Assembly: GCF_019583405.1 (NCBI RefSeq)
Contig: NZ_SZUU01000007.1
Coordinates: forward strand, 124,001-188,000
Direction: 5' to 3'
DNA: 64,000 nucleotides
From: Bacteroides fragilis
GTDB taxonomy: Bacteria > Bacteroidota > Bacteroidia > Bacteroidales > Bacteroidaceae
Positions 55,015 through 63,502 of the stretch are shown piece by piece (the first letter of the stretch is position 1; each line of letters opens with the position of its first letter). The position numbers were made by a program, and so were the translations under genes. The notes below the pieces were generated by a model. That model searched no databases and had not been told where the DNA came from. It worked only from the letters and a program-made list of their open reading frames with translations.

Positions 55015-55424
55015 ATCCTAACTGATTTATCTGCAAAGAGAGCATTTACCGACACAGAACCGTTATTTCTTTGTTAAGTCCCCCTATACGAAGGGTATTC
55101 AGCAAACAATTCCACCGCAAAAAGTGTTTCATTGTACATTTTTTAGCCGTTTGCTATGGTAATTCAAAAATTATCACCATCTTTGTGGTGAACTACAACA
55201 TTCTCTCGCTTGGAGAGCAAGACATAGAAAGCATTCTTTGTCTAACTTTAGCTACGGGCATAATTTATTTATGTCCGCAGCTTCTGGATAAAAGACGGCT
55301 CTGCCCCCGTGTCTGATACCGTAATGGGTCAGCATATATGCTTTTCTTGCTCTGCAATGGAATGATGTAGTTCAGCGGGTCAGCAGGGCCGTTCATTCTT
55401 CCCTGCCCGATATACGTTTGAGCT
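55015..55424. other. Gap between the GT51 gene and the 117-aa ORF
   Basis: No supported gene. An 81-codon frame at 55071 has no protein-like pattern. Nothing else recognised. Confidence 0.4.
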
Positions 55425-55778
55425 ATGGGCAAACAATCTACTATCAAAATCTTGTCTTTCCACCGGCGCAGAACCAACGCAAACGGTTGGTATCGGTTGG
55501 ATTTTATTTTTCAGCGAGGTAAAAAGATTCTGCATTATACACTCTCTACCCGGGATTACGAATATGCAGAGTGTTTCTGTTCACCTTCCCATATCGAACG
55601 TGCAGACATGATTGTCTTTGTAGCCGAACTTCTTTTAGAAATTCATAAAGTGAAATATTCGTGCCTGAAACGTACACCAAGCCAGGCGTATGCCACTTCC
55701 AAATATATATCCCGGATCAATCAAATATGCAAAAAGAATCATTATCACAAAACGCCTGTCATTATAGACGGGCTATAG
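55425..55778 (+). CDS. 117-aa orphan protein of unknown function
   Basis: A basic, Tyr/Cys-containing protein beginning MGKQSTIKILSFHRRRTNAN, with no signal peptide or membrane helix. I do not recognise a family. In favour of a real gene are an ordered alternation of strand-like and helix-like stretches (YRLDFIFQRGKKILHYTLST, then MIVFVAELLLEIHKVKY) and a terminator at 55859, 81 nt after the stop, with no other rightward gene to use it. Against it are isolation and the lack of a visible promoter. Confidence 0.45.
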   Translation: MGKQSTIKILSFHRRRTNANGWYRLDFIFQRGKKILHYTLSTRDYEYAECFCSPSHIERADMIVFVAELLLEIHKVKYSCLKRTPSQAYATSKYISRINQICKKNHYHKTPVIIDGL

Positions 55779-55858
55779 TACTTTGATCTTTCATAATAAA
55801 TTCTCTTTTATAATTGACTTTAAATCTAAATCCGACTCACCAAACCAGTTAACTCGTC

Positions 55859-55906
55859 GAACCGCTGCCACTCTACCCCCCGGAGGACAGCGGTTCTTTT
55901 TCTTTC
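55859..55906 (+). terminator. Terminator after the 117-aa ORF
   Basis: GAACCGCTG (55859-55867) pairs with CAGCGGTTC (55888-55896), followed by TTTTTCTTTC. The 20-nt loop contains CCCCCCGGAGG. It shows that a rightward transcript ends here. Confidence 0.75.
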
Positions 55907-56173
55907 ATTTAACCAGTTCACATGAATCGTTTCCCTATTCCATTTCATGTTTAATAATCTAATTATCAATATTTAATCATTCATGTCGGTATCTTTATCT
56001 CGTCCCGTATACCCGGGCTCATGGGCACGCCTGCCCGGAACCGGATGCAGATTGCACCATTTCCGGTTAAACAACAAGGGAAAACGAAATGCTTTAAGAG
56101 GTGTATTTGCTTAAGCAACGCGTATCTTTCGGCTGATGACCAGCATTTTACGCCTTATTTTCGCCTTAAAACA
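55907..56173. other. Gap without a supported gene
   Basis: Between the terminator and the GGTGGAAGAT repeats no gene is seen. A 95-codon frame from 56021 runs into the repeats and is not protein-like. Confidence 0.4.
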
Positions 56174-56292
56174 GTAGGTGGAAGATGGAAGATACGGGTG
56201 GAAGATAAAGGGCTGAAAAATGCGATCTTCCACCCGGATATTTCTTTGATTATTAGAGTGATAAACTCAAAAAGATGGAAGGTGGAAGATCG
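56174..56292. repeat. GGTGGAAGAT repeats with a 12-bp inverted pair
   Basis: GGTGGAAGAT-type words occur at about 56177, 56198 and 56281, with GGAAGAT in between. CGGGTGGAAGAT (56195-56206) is the reverse complement of ATCTTCCACCCG (56225-56236). It lies at the 3' side of the leftward gene ending at 56326 and could form a hairpin in its transcript. Confidence 0.6.
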
Positions 56293-56325
56293 AAATGCAG
56301 ACAAATAAAATTCGTCGAACTGACG

Positions 56326-57234
56326 TTATTTATCCCGGCTCCCTCTTTCCGACGAGCGGGAAGAAGAACTACGGCTACTGCCTGAAGAAGAATTTCCACT
56401 GCTGCGTCTGCTTGAAGAAGAACGCTCAGAGACTGAACTTCGGGTGCCATTATTACTCTTCACCCTCTCCTGGCTCCGGCTACTACTGCGTCTGCTATCC
56501 GTACGTTCAGGAGTCACCCTATTGGGAGTTGCTGAACTCCTCGGAGTCACCCTGTTTTTATCTCGTGAGGCAGAACTTTCCCTCCGCACATCATTCCTCC
56601 GCACATCATTCCTCCGCACATCATCTCTCCGTGCCGAATTAGGACGTATAGTTACCGTACCGAAATCGGAACGACGGTGCGTGTTATAATTCCGGTGATC
56701 TCTTATGCTGTGGGAACCGGAATAGAAATCATGCCGGTAACGTCCGCGATAATAGCTGTTATGATAGTGCGTACGATAGTGTCCGCCGCAATAACTGCTA
56801 TAGTGGTAAGGCTTTCCGAAATAGAAGTGGTTATGGTTTGTATACCGGATATAGACCCGGAAGTTCCAGCCTCCGCCCCCGGCATAAATCGGTCGATAGA
56901 AATAATCCACCCCTATAAAACGGCTATATTGTGAAGCCGTCAGCACCCATCGTAAGTCATCGTTACGAATATCCAACGTGCGATAGTATTTATCGAGCGC
57001 CCACTCTTCTCCCCGCATCACATCGTCCATCAGGTAACGGATGGAGTAAACAAAATCATAATTGATTTCGTATACATCATTATATTGTCCCGTACTCAGG
57101 TTCAATTCATAGGCCATCTTGTCTGTAAGGAAACGAGTCTCCTTACGAATGCGGCTATTGCTCATGGCAGCCATGCTCACACTACTTACAGCAGTGATTC
57201 CGATGGCCAGAAAGAATATCAGTATTCGTTTCAT
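56326..57234 (-). CDS. Secreted Arg/Ser-rich protein, first of a three-gene cluster end
   Basis: A 302-aa exported protein (signal peptide ending SVSMAA). Residues 25-115 are helical, with LTDKMAYELNLSTGQYNDVYEINYDF, reminiscent of but not proved to be the LTxxQ periplasmic Spy/CpxP type. Then comes a Tyr/His/Arg-rich stretch (135-185) and a low-complexity tail (200-302) made of Arg/Ser/Asn, including three RRNDV-like repeats. The tail is strongly basic and would bind acidic polymers; that is inference. It follows two DUF4476 genes on the same strand (10-nt gap), so they share a transcript. Confidence 0.72.
   Translation of the reverse strand: MKRILIFFLAIGITAVSSVSMAAMSNSRIRKETRFLTDKMAYELNLSTGQYNDVYEINYDFVYSIRYLMDDVMRGEEWALDKYYRTLDIRNDDLRWVLTASQYSRFIGVDYFYRPIYAGGGGWNFRVYIRYTNHNHFYFGKPYHYSSYCGGHYRTHYHNSYYRGRYRHDFYSGSHSIRDHRNYNTHRRSDFGTVTIRPNSARRDDVRRNDVRRNDVRRESSASRDKNRVTPRSSATPNRVTPERTDSRRSSSRSQERVKSNNGTRSSVSERSSSSRRSSGNSSSGSSRSSSSRSSERGSRDK
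56581..56625. repeat. 15-nt tandem repeat (3 copies) inside the Arg/Ser-rich gene
   Basis: CCTCCGCACATCATT occurs three times in a row (56581-56595, 56596-56610, 56611-56625 with one change at the end). It codes for the repeated NDVRR unit on the minus strand. The 15-nt period keeps the frame, so copy number may vary without breaking the gene. Confidence 0.9.
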
Positions 57235-57243
57235 ATCTCAAGT

Positions 57244-57912
57244 CTATTTAGTTCTATTATAATTCTTCACAAAGTCCCTCACATTACTTTGATTCGACAG
57301 GAAGTCCAGTTCATCTACCGCTACGGAGAAGTTATCTTTATCCACCACACTCGGGTAAAGTATCTTCAGCACCTTAGTGCGGTCATCATCAAAGCTATAA
57401 AGTTTTATCAGTCTACGGCATTGCTCTGAAGTAAACCCGGTAGAACTCGCTGCTTTTTCGATAAAGTCCGTCCTGTCCGAGTCGAATGTTTTACTCTTTG
57501 CATCATTCAGGAAGCGGGCAAACTCATCATTTCTCATGGCCCTATAGCTATAGGAAGGCCCCACTTCCGAAGCGGAAACTGTACCGCCAATACCTAAAGA
57601 GAAAGACGGAGCGGGAGGAACAGTGGGTGCACCGTCCTTGAACGAATCCAGCCCTACGACACGGTTGTCTATAAAGTTAATGCAAATCACCGAAGGCCCT
57701 GCTTTAGAAAGGTACCCACGATATTCCCACTCTTCCATGCCTCCATCAAAGCGTCTGTAGTTCGGTTCACCAAGAATGGTTTTCACCTCTTGTTGCGTCA
57801 TTCCTTTCTGAATACCCATCAGTTGGCTGTTCCTGAAATCTGCCAACAGGCTGGCACAACTACTCATGACAACGAGCAAGAGTAACATTGCTGAAACATG
57901 TATCTTTTTCAT
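57244..57912 (-). CDS. Lipoprotein with BamE/SmpA-like and DUF4476 domains
   Basis: A 222-aa lipoprotein (MKKIHVSAMLLLLVVMSSC, lipidated C19). Residues 30-80 look like the BamE/SmpA fold: IQKGMTQQEVKTILGEPNYRR. Residues 125-218 are a DUF4476 domain: NDEFARFLNDAKSKTFDSDR..., TGFTSEQCRRLIKLYSFDDDRTKVLKILYPSVVDKDNF. The domain's function is unknown, and the BamE part suggests an outer-membrane contact. The next gene upstream has the same C-terminal domain, pointing to duplication within the cluster. Confidence 0.82.
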   Translation of the reverse strand: MKKIHVSAMLLLLVVMSSCASLLADFRNSQLMGIQKGMTQQEVKTILGEPNYRRFDGGMEEWEYRGYLSKAGPSVICINFIDNRVVGLDSFKDGAPTVPPAPSFSLGIGGTVSASEVGPSYSYRAMRNDEFARFLNDAKSKTFDSDRTDFIEKAASSTGFTSEQCRRLIKLYSFDDDRTKVLKILYPSVVDKDNFSVAVDELDFLSNQSNVRDFVKNYNRTK

Positions 57913-57926
57913 AATTAATATTGGTT

Positions 57927-58604
57927 TTAGTTACGTTGACTATGGTATTTTCTCACAAATTCGTTCATCTTATTCTTATCGGACTGAAAGGTCAGACTCT
58001 CAATAACCAGATAAAAATTCGGTTTATCAACAATCCGCGGATACATGGCCTGCATCAGCTTTATTTTTTCACTGTCGAAACTGAACAACTTAACCAACTG
58101 GAGGCATTGATCGGAAGTAAAGCCGGTAGAGACAAGCGTAGTCTCGATCAGTTTATTGCGGTCAGAATCGAAAGGCTTATCTTTCACTGTTCTCAGAAAG
58201 CGGTCGAACTCTGCACGGTTCATCACCACATCATATCCGTATCCGGGACGTGACGGACGGTCGGGGTAATCAGGACGGTCCGGACGGAAATCGGGACGAT
58301 TGTCTCTACCTACCCGGATATCCCGTATGTTCATACCGGGATTTGACACCCATTCCTGAAACAACAAATCTCCTTTCACACTCTGTCCGGTGCGCGGGAT
58401 ATAGCGCGCGGCATATACCTCTATGCGGTGTCTGCCCGAATAGTTGGCTATGAAGCAAGTCTCTGTCGGCGTGCATATCTGTTCGCCATCCATAAAGACA
58501 AGAATCGCCTCACCTGCACTCTGGATATTTATTCCGCTGATTCTTCCGGCTTGTGCCATAAATGCAGCCAGCAAGAAACAAAGGGTTATGATTACTTTTC
58601 GCAT
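57927..58604 (-). CDS. Secreted DUF4476 protein
   Basis: A 225-aa exported protein (signal peptide to QAG near residue 20). The N-terminal half (25-100) is predicted beta-rich and has Ile/Val strands and ICTPTETCFIANY; a Pro/Arg/Asp linker (about 108-128) follows. The C-terminal DUF4476 domain (about 130-222) reads NRAEFDRFLRTVKDKPFDSDR, TGFTSDQCLQLVKLFSFDSEKIKLMQAMYPRIVDKPNF. It is first in the three-gene cluster (14-nt gap to the next). Function unknown. Confidence 0.82.
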   Translation of the reverse strand: MRKVIITLCFLLAAFMAQAGRISGINIQSAGEAILVFMDGEQICTPTETCFIANYSGRHRIEVYAARYIPRTGQSVKGDLLFQEWVSNPGMNIRDIRVGRDNRPDFRPDRPDYPDRPSRPGYGYDVVMNRAEFDRFLRTVKDKPFDSDRNKLIETTLVSTGFTSDQCLQLVKLFSFDSEKIKLMQAMYPRIVDKPNFYLVIESLTFQSDKNKMNEFVRKYHSQRN

Positions 58605-58635
58605 ATCGTTTAGTTTTTATTGTTTTTAATATCAC

Positions 58636-58665
58636 AAAAATAGGGTGAGGAAACTCCCCACCCTA
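58636..58665 (-). terminator. Terminator after the CvfB-like gene
   Basis: TAGGGTG (58641-58647) pairs with CACCCTA (58659-58665). On the minus strand the stem is followed by TTTTTG. It lies 41 nt beyond the stop at 58707. Confidence 0.75.
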
Positions 58666-58706
58666 ATGATTCTGTCTATTCATACGTAGGGTTTTCCCTA
58701 TTCAGT

Positions 58707-59546
58707 TTAGGGACGAACCAACTCGATTCCGTCTTCGTGGAGCAGGATCAGACGTTTCTTATATAAGTCGCCAACGGCTTTCTTGAATGTCTTCTTACTG
58801 ACACCGAAAACATCGTAAATCTCTTCGGCAGGGCTCTTGTCATTCAATCCAATCCGTCCGCCGTGGTCTGCAATATAGTGGTAAAGTGTTTTTGAGAAAT
58901 CATCAACTTTCTCAAAACCGGGTTTCTGGAGAATCAGGTCTATCTTGCCGTCTTCGCGTACCTGCTTAATATATGCTTTCAGCGTATCGCCCGTATGTAA
59001 GGTCTGAAAGATCTCACTGTCATACAGCAAACCACTGTACATATTCTCAATGATCGCCTTAAACCCAAGGTCCGTCTTCTGCCAGATAAGTATGTTCACC
59101 TCTTCGCCCGGCTGATAAGGAGCTTTCTCTTTGGACAAATAGCGGTCTACCTTGGCTGAAGCTACGATGCGGAAACTTTCATCGTCAATGTAGGCATGAA
59201 TGACGTATTTATTCCCTACCTGCATCTTCATCTTCTGCTCGCTGAAAGGAACAAACAAATCTTTCATCAACCCCCAGTTAAGAAAAGCTCCGAACTGGTT
59301 GACCCACGATACTTCCAGACAGGCAAACTCCCCTACTTGTACCAAAGGTGTCAATGTAGTGGCTATTAACCGTTCTTCATTATCCAGATAAAGGAAGACG
59401 TTCAACCAGTCTCCCACCTTACAATCTTCGGGTACATAGCGGGTGGGCAACAGGATTTCTCCCTCTTCTCCGCCATCCAGGTACATACCGAAATCGACCT
59501 GCTTGACTACCTCAAGCTGGTTGAATTTTCCTAATTCAATGCTCAT
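58707..59546 (-). CDS. CvfB-like S1 RNA-binding protein
   Basis: A protein of about 279 aa with tandem S1-type OB-fold domains and a C-terminal winged helix, as in CvfB (a regulator of virulence in Gram-positives). The first S1-like segment is QVDFGMYLDGGEEGEILLPTRYV, a second has NQFGAFLNWGLMKDLFVPFSEQ, and a third LGFKAIIENMYSGLLYDSEIF. The winged helix at the end reads DKSPAEEIYDVFGVSKKTFKKAVGDLYKK. It probably binds RNA; targets are unknown. I take ATG 59544-59546 because a -7 box at 59567 would leave only a few leader bases for the ATG at 59555. Confidence 0.85.
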   Translation of the reverse strand: MSIELGKFNQLEVVKQVDFGMYLDGGEEGEILLPTRYVPEDCKVGDWLNVFLYLDNEERLIATTLTPLVQVGEFACLEVSWVNQFGAFLNWGLMKDLFVPFSEQKMKMQVGNKYVIHAYIDDESFRIVASAKVDRYLSKEKAPYQPGEEVNILIWQKTDLGFKAIIENMYSGLLYDSEIFQTLHTGDTLKAYIKQVREDGKIDLILQKPGFEKVDDFSKTLYHYIADHGGRIGLNDKSPAEEIYDVFGVSKKTFKKAVGDLYKKRLILLHEDGIELVRP

Positions 59547-59566
59547 AATCTTCATTCTGTTTACTG

Positions 59567-59574
59567 CAAAGATA
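59567..59574 (-). promoter_or_regulatory. -7 element of the CvfB-like gene
   Basis: The minus strand reads TATCTTTG. The implied start near 59560 gives a very short leader and favours the ATG at 59546. No standard -33 was seen. Confidence 0.5.
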
Positions 59575-59707
59575 AATAAAAAACAGACGTAAGAATGATT
59601 AGCCGCCGAAAAACATATTGCCGCATCTGCTTGTTATCATTGGCAAATGATAACTTTTCATTATAGCGCAAAACTTTTTTCGATAAACAACCTGCACATA
59701 AACAAGT

Positions 59708-59715
59708 TATCTTTG
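59708..59715 (+). promoter_or_regulatory. -7 element of mdh
   Basis: TATCTTTG followed by GCAT is a perfect -7 box 51 nt before the mdh ATG. A standard -33 TTTG is not obvious; TTTTTT occurs about 27 nt upstream. Confidence 0.55.
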
Positions 59716-59766
59716 CATCGGAAACAAAAAAACAAAGCAATTGTCGAATTAAAAAAGATATAAATT

Positions 59767-60768
59767 ATGGAATTCTTAACCAACGAAAAACTTACGATTG
59801 TAGGAGCTGCCGGAATGATTGGCTCTAACATGGCACAGACTGCCTTAATGATGAAACTGACTCCGAACATCTGCCTGTACGACCCCTATGCACCCGCTTT
59901 GGAAGGTGTGGCCGAAGAGTTGTATCACTGCGCGTTCGAGGGGGTAAACCTGACCTACACTTCAGATATCAAAGAAGCTTTGTCGGGAGCCAAATACATT
60001 GTGTCATCCGGTGGTGCTGCCCGTAAAGCAGGCATGACCCGTGAAGATTTACTGAAAGGTAATGCAGAAATCGCCGCCCAGTTTGGTAAAGATATCCGCC
60101 AGTATTGCCCGGATGTGAAACATGTGGTCGTAGTGTTCAATCCTGCCGATATCACCGGACTGATTGTATTGCTCTATGCCGGCTTGAAACCGTCGCAGGT
60201 ATCCACACTGGCCGCTCTGGACAGTACCCGCCTGCAAAACGAACTGGTGAAGTACCTCCATATCCCCGCATCCGAAATTGTAAACTGCCGTACATATGGC
60301 GGCCACGGAGAACAGATGGCCGTATTCGCTTCTACCACCAAAGTACAAGGTGAAGCGCTTACTAAAATTATAGATACTCCACGCATGCCTATGCAGGATT
60401 GGGAAGACCTGAAAGTACGTGTCATCCAAGGTGGAAAACATATCATCGACCTGCGCGGGCGCTCTTCATTCCAAAGTCCGGCCTATCTGTCTATCGAAAT
60501 GATTGCAGCAGCCATGGGCGGACAACCTTTCCGCTGGCCGGCAGGAACGTACGTATCCGACAAAAAGTTCGATCATATCCTGATGGCAATGGAGACTTCT
60601 ATCACGAAAGAAGGCGTAAGCTATAAGGAAGTACAAGGAACTCCCGAAGAACAAAAAGAAATGGAAGAAAGCTACGCTCACTTATGCAAACTGCGTGATG
60701 AAGTGATCGCTATGGGCATCCTTCCGGAAATCAATAAATGGCATGAACTGAACAGGCATATTAACTGA
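59767..60768 (+). CDS. mdh: Malate dehydrogenase
   Basis: A 333-aa NAD-dependent enzyme converting malate and oxaloacetate. In Bacteroides it serves the reductive branch from oxaloacetate to succinate and propionate. The Rossmann motif is VGAAGMIGSNMA. The active-site loop has GGAARKAGMTREDLL, the substrate Arg is in LDSTRLQNEL, and the catalytic His lies in TYGGHGEQMAV. The LDH/MDH fold is clear and length is normal for this bacteroidal subtype. Monocistronic, with its own -7 element and a strong terminator. Confidence 0.95.
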   Translation: MEFLTNEKLTIVGAAGMIGSNMAQTALMMKLTPNICLYDPYAPALEGVAEELYHCAFEGVNLTYTSDIKEALSGAKYIVSSGGAARKAGMTREDLLKGNAEIAAQFGKDIRQYCPDVKHVVVVFNPADITGLIVLLYAGLKPSQVSTLAALDSTRLQNELVKYLHIPASEIVNCRTYGGHGEQMAVFASTTKVQGEALTKIIDTPRMPMQDWEDLKVRVIQGGKHIIDLRGRSSFQSPAYLSIEMIAAAMGGQPFRWPAGTYVSDKKFDHILMAMETSITKEGVSYKEVQGTPEEQKEMEESYAHLCKLRDEVIAMGILPEINKWHELNRHIN

Positions 60769-60797
60769 TGACATCATACAAAGTTTAATTAGTTGGG

Positions 60798-60838
60798 ATA
60801 CTGCCTGTCTGCTACGTGCAGACGGGCAGTATTTTTTA
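60798..60838. terminator. Terminator between mdh and the channel gene
   Basis: A 15-bp stem (60798-60812 with 60818-60832, one G-T pair) with a 5-nt loop is followed by TTTTT on the plus strand. It lies between two converging genes and can also serve the minus-strand gene at 60860. Confidence 0.88.
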
Positions 60839-60859
60839 GGTATACTGATTCCTAAACAG

Positions 60860-61597
60860 TTATTTTGACTTACTTTCGTCAGCTGCCTCCAATTGTTTAT
60901 AATATTCCTCTTTCTCTTTGTTCTTTTTTTGAATCAGGCTGGTGACATAAACCGTAAAGATCGGGAACATCATCATACCCAGTGCCGCCAGCAACACCGA
61001 AAGTACACGTCCCGTCACAGTGACAGCAATAATATTGGAACCTACCGTAGTCACATCCATAAATGCCCACCAAAGCGCATCTCCGTAACCGGTTACCAGA
61101 GGATTGACCTTGTGTTCGAGTACAAAAAAAGCCAGGCTTGAAAAGTAAACAGTAGCAAGCAACATAGTCAGATAGGAAACAAATAGTCCGGAAGCCTTAT
61201 TATAAGTAAGCCACCCCACCACAATAGCCATCGCATAGCCACCTCGAACCAAAGGAACAAAACGAATCATATAAGTCACTTCGGGTGAAAAAGTCCATCC
61301 CATATAGGATATAATATTCTGGTAAGGTATCGCCACCAACAAAAAGATGAAATGCGTACTGAGATAGTGCCACTTATTTTTTGAAAGAAACAACTCGAGA
61401 ATGAAATCGAACAGAAATAAGACACAAATCCATAGCTGAACTTTCATATAAACCGATTGGGTATAAAAAGGGATACCCTTAAACGTATCTATCGAGATGC
61501 TGATGACCAGAAATAGGGAAAGCAGCAGGATGATGACATGTAAAATGCCGTAAATCCCTTTCTTCCGCAAAGCAAAATCAGAAAGAGCCATTTTCAT
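60860..61597 (-). CDS. Potassium-channel-family protein with altered selectivity filter
   Basis: A 245-aa membrane protein with about six hydrophobic helices. The pore region reads DALWWAFMDVTTVGSN followed by GRVLSVLLAALGMMMFPIFTVYVTSL, which is the pore-helix/filter/last-helix order of voltage-gated-type channels. The filter is TVGSN rather than TVGYG, so potassium selectivity is uncertain. A charged tail (KKNKEKEEYYKQLEAADESKSK) ends it. It is divergent from the GadC-type antiporter gene; in Bacteroides such a channel is found next to the glutamate acid-resistance genes, which suggests a role in charge balance. Confidence 0.85.
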   Translation of the reverse strand: MKMALSDFALRKKGIYGILHVIILLLSLFLVISISIDTFKGIPFYTQSVYMKVQLWICVLFLFDFILELFLSKNKWHYLSTHFIFLLVAIPYQNIISYMGWTFSPEVTYMIRFVPLVRGGYAMAIVVGWLTYNKASGLFVSYLTMLLATVYFSSLAFFVLEHKVNPLVTGYGDALWWAFMDVTTVGSNIIAVTVTGRVLSVLLAALGMMMFPIFTVYVTSLIQKKNKEKEEYYKQLEAADESKSK

Positions 61598-61813
61598 AAG
61601 CGCTGATATTTTATAGGTTATTTAATTATGCAGAAGGAACAAGAGTCCTACACGATTTGTTTGATACCCACCCGAATTCAATGGAGGAACCGGTGATTTC
61701 ACTCTTCACCGATGTTAATTAACCAAGTTTGACGTTAGTAAACTGAAACATCTCACGTTAAACGTTGTTATAGACACTGACTTAAAAATATTTTTCACTT
61801 AAAACCTTAACTT

Positions 61814-63412
61814 ATGGCAAATATTAAACAAGCAGTGAAACTAGGGGTATTCACCCTGGCGATCATGAACGTAACGGCAGTCGTATCCCTACGCGGACTT
61901 CCTGCCGAGGCCGTATATGGAATGAGTTCGGCCTTCTATTATCTTTTCGCAGCTATCGTATTCCTTATTCCGACATCACTCGTTGCGGCGGAATTGGCTG
62001 CCATGTTCCAGGACAAACAAGGTGGTGTATTCCGTTGGGTAGGCGAAGCGTACGGAAAAAAATTGGGATTCCTTGCCATCTGGGTACAATGGATTGAAAG
62101 TACGATCTGGTATCCGACTGTATTGACATTCGGTGCTGTATCTATCGCTTTCATCGGAATGAATGATGCACACGACATGACACTGGCCAGCAACAAATAC
62201 TATACACTGGCCGTTGTGCTTATCATCTATTGGCTGGCCACCTTCATCTCACTGAAAGGTATGGGATGGGTAGGTAAAGTAGCTAAAATAGGTGGTATGG
62301 TGGGAACCATTATCCCCGCTGCCCTGCTGATTATCCTGGGTATTGTTTACCTGGCATCCGGAGGGCATTCCAACCTTGACTTCCATAGCAGTTTCTTCCC
62401 CGACCTTACGAATTTCGATAACGTGGTATTAGCGGCAAGTATCTTCCTCTTTTATGCCGGTATGGAAATGGGCGGTATCCACGTAAAGGATATGCAAAAC
62501 CCTTCAAAAAACTATCCAAAAGCTGTATTTATCGGTGCACTTATTACCGTAATCATCTTCGTATTGGGTACATTCTCACTGGGTATCATTATCCCGGCCA
62601 AAGATATCAGCCTGACACAGAGTTTACTTGTTGGCTTCGACAACTATTTTAGATATATCCATGCATCCTGGTTATCACCGATCATCGCCATTGCCCTTGC
62701 ATTCGGTGTGTTGGCAGGTGTATTGACATGGGTTGCCGGTCCGTCAAAAGGTATCTTTGCCGTAGGTAAGGCCGGTTATATGCCTCCGTTCTTCCAGAAG
62801 ACCAATAAACTGGGTGTACAGAAAAATATCCTGTTCGTTCAGGGTGGTGCTGTTACCGTATTGAGCCTTCTGTTTGTGGTTATGCCTTCCGTACAGAGCT
62901 TCTATCAGATCTTGTCACAGCTGACAGTTATTCTTTATCTGGTGATGTACTTACTTATGTTCTCCGGTGCCATTTACCTGCGCTATAACATGAAGAAAGC
63001 TAACCGTCCGTTCCGTATCGGTAAAAAAGGTAACGGCTTGATGTGGATTGTCGGCGGCCTTGGTTTCCTCGGTTCATTGCTGGCGTTCATCCTCAGCTTT
63101 ATCCCACCCAGCCAGATTTCTACAGGTAGCAACACTGTATGGTTCTCTGTATTGATTATCGGCGCTTTGATCGTTGTGATTGCTCCGTTTATCATTTATG
63201 CAGCCAAAAAGCCATCATGGGCTGACCCGAACAGTACTTTCGAACCGTTCCACTGGGAAACACAAGCTAAACCGCAAGTTGCTCCGGCAACAGCAACTAC
63301 CGCCGGTCCGGCAACAAGCAGCACTACCACTGCCGGCAGTACAACTTCTGCCCCATCGGCAGGTTCCGGCTCTGTTTCATCTGATAAGGACACGCCACAG
63401 AAACAAAGTTAA
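61814..63412 (+). CDS. gadC: GadC-type glutamate:GABA antiporter (APC family)
   Basis: A 532-aa APC-superfamily transporter with 12 membrane helices. The first is interrupted by the consensus G(V/I)FTLAIMN...VVSLRGLP, then QDKQGGVFRWVGEAYG and GMEMGGIHVKDMQNPSKNYP, as in GadC-like antiporters. Together with glutamate decarboxylase (not in window) it exchanges glutamate for GABA and removes protons in acid stress. The C-terminal tail (about 486-532) is Ala/Thr/Ser/Pro-rich low complexity, not the usual GadC plug sequence. Its gene is divergent from the channel homologue, across a 216-nt gap that must hold both promoters. Confidence 0.83.
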   Translation: MANIKQAVKLGVFTLAIMNVTAVVSLRGLPAEAVYGMSSAFYYLFAAIVFLIPTSLVAAELAAMFQDKQGGVFRWVGEAYGKKLGFLAIWVQWIESTIWYPTVLTFGAVSIAFIGMNDAHDMTLASNKYYTLAVVLIIYWLATFISLKGMGWVGKVAKIGGMVGTIIPAALLIILGIVYLASGGHSNLDFHSSFFPDLTNFDNVVLAASIFLFYAGMEMGGIHVKDMQNPSKNYPKAVFIGALITVIIFVLGTFSLGIIIPAKDISLTQSLLVGFDNYFRYIHASWLSPIIAIALAFGVLAGVLTWVAGPSKGIFAVGKAGYMPPFFQKTNKLGVQKNILFVQGGAVTVLSLLFVVMPSVQSFYQILSQLTVILYLVMYLLMFSGAIYLRYNMKKANRPFRIGKKGNGLMWIVGGLGFLGSLLAFILSFIPPSQISTGSNTVWFSVLIIGALIVVIAPFIIYAAKKPSWADPNSTFEPFHWETQAKPQVAPATATTAGPATSSTTTAGSTTSAPSAGSGSVSSDKDTPQKQS

Positions 63413-63434
63413 AAGAGACTATCTACCTGAATGA

Positions 63435-63492
63435 AAGAGGTTGTATCCGAAAGTTTATTCTATATTCTACCGGATACAACCTCTTATTTTTC
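63435..63492 (+). terminator. Terminator after gadC
   Basis: AAGAGGTTGTATCCG (63435-63449) pairs with CGGATACAACCTCTT (63471-63485), 15 bp, loop 21 nt, followed by ATTTTTC. It sits between converging genes and the reverse strand also has a suitable run of T. Confidence 0.85.
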
Positions 63493-63502
63493 ATAAATCT
63501 GC

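Noticed and set aside
55071..55316. 81-codon frame after the GT51 gene
   Set aside because: No start context or protein-like features; the 117-aa frame further on is the better candidate.
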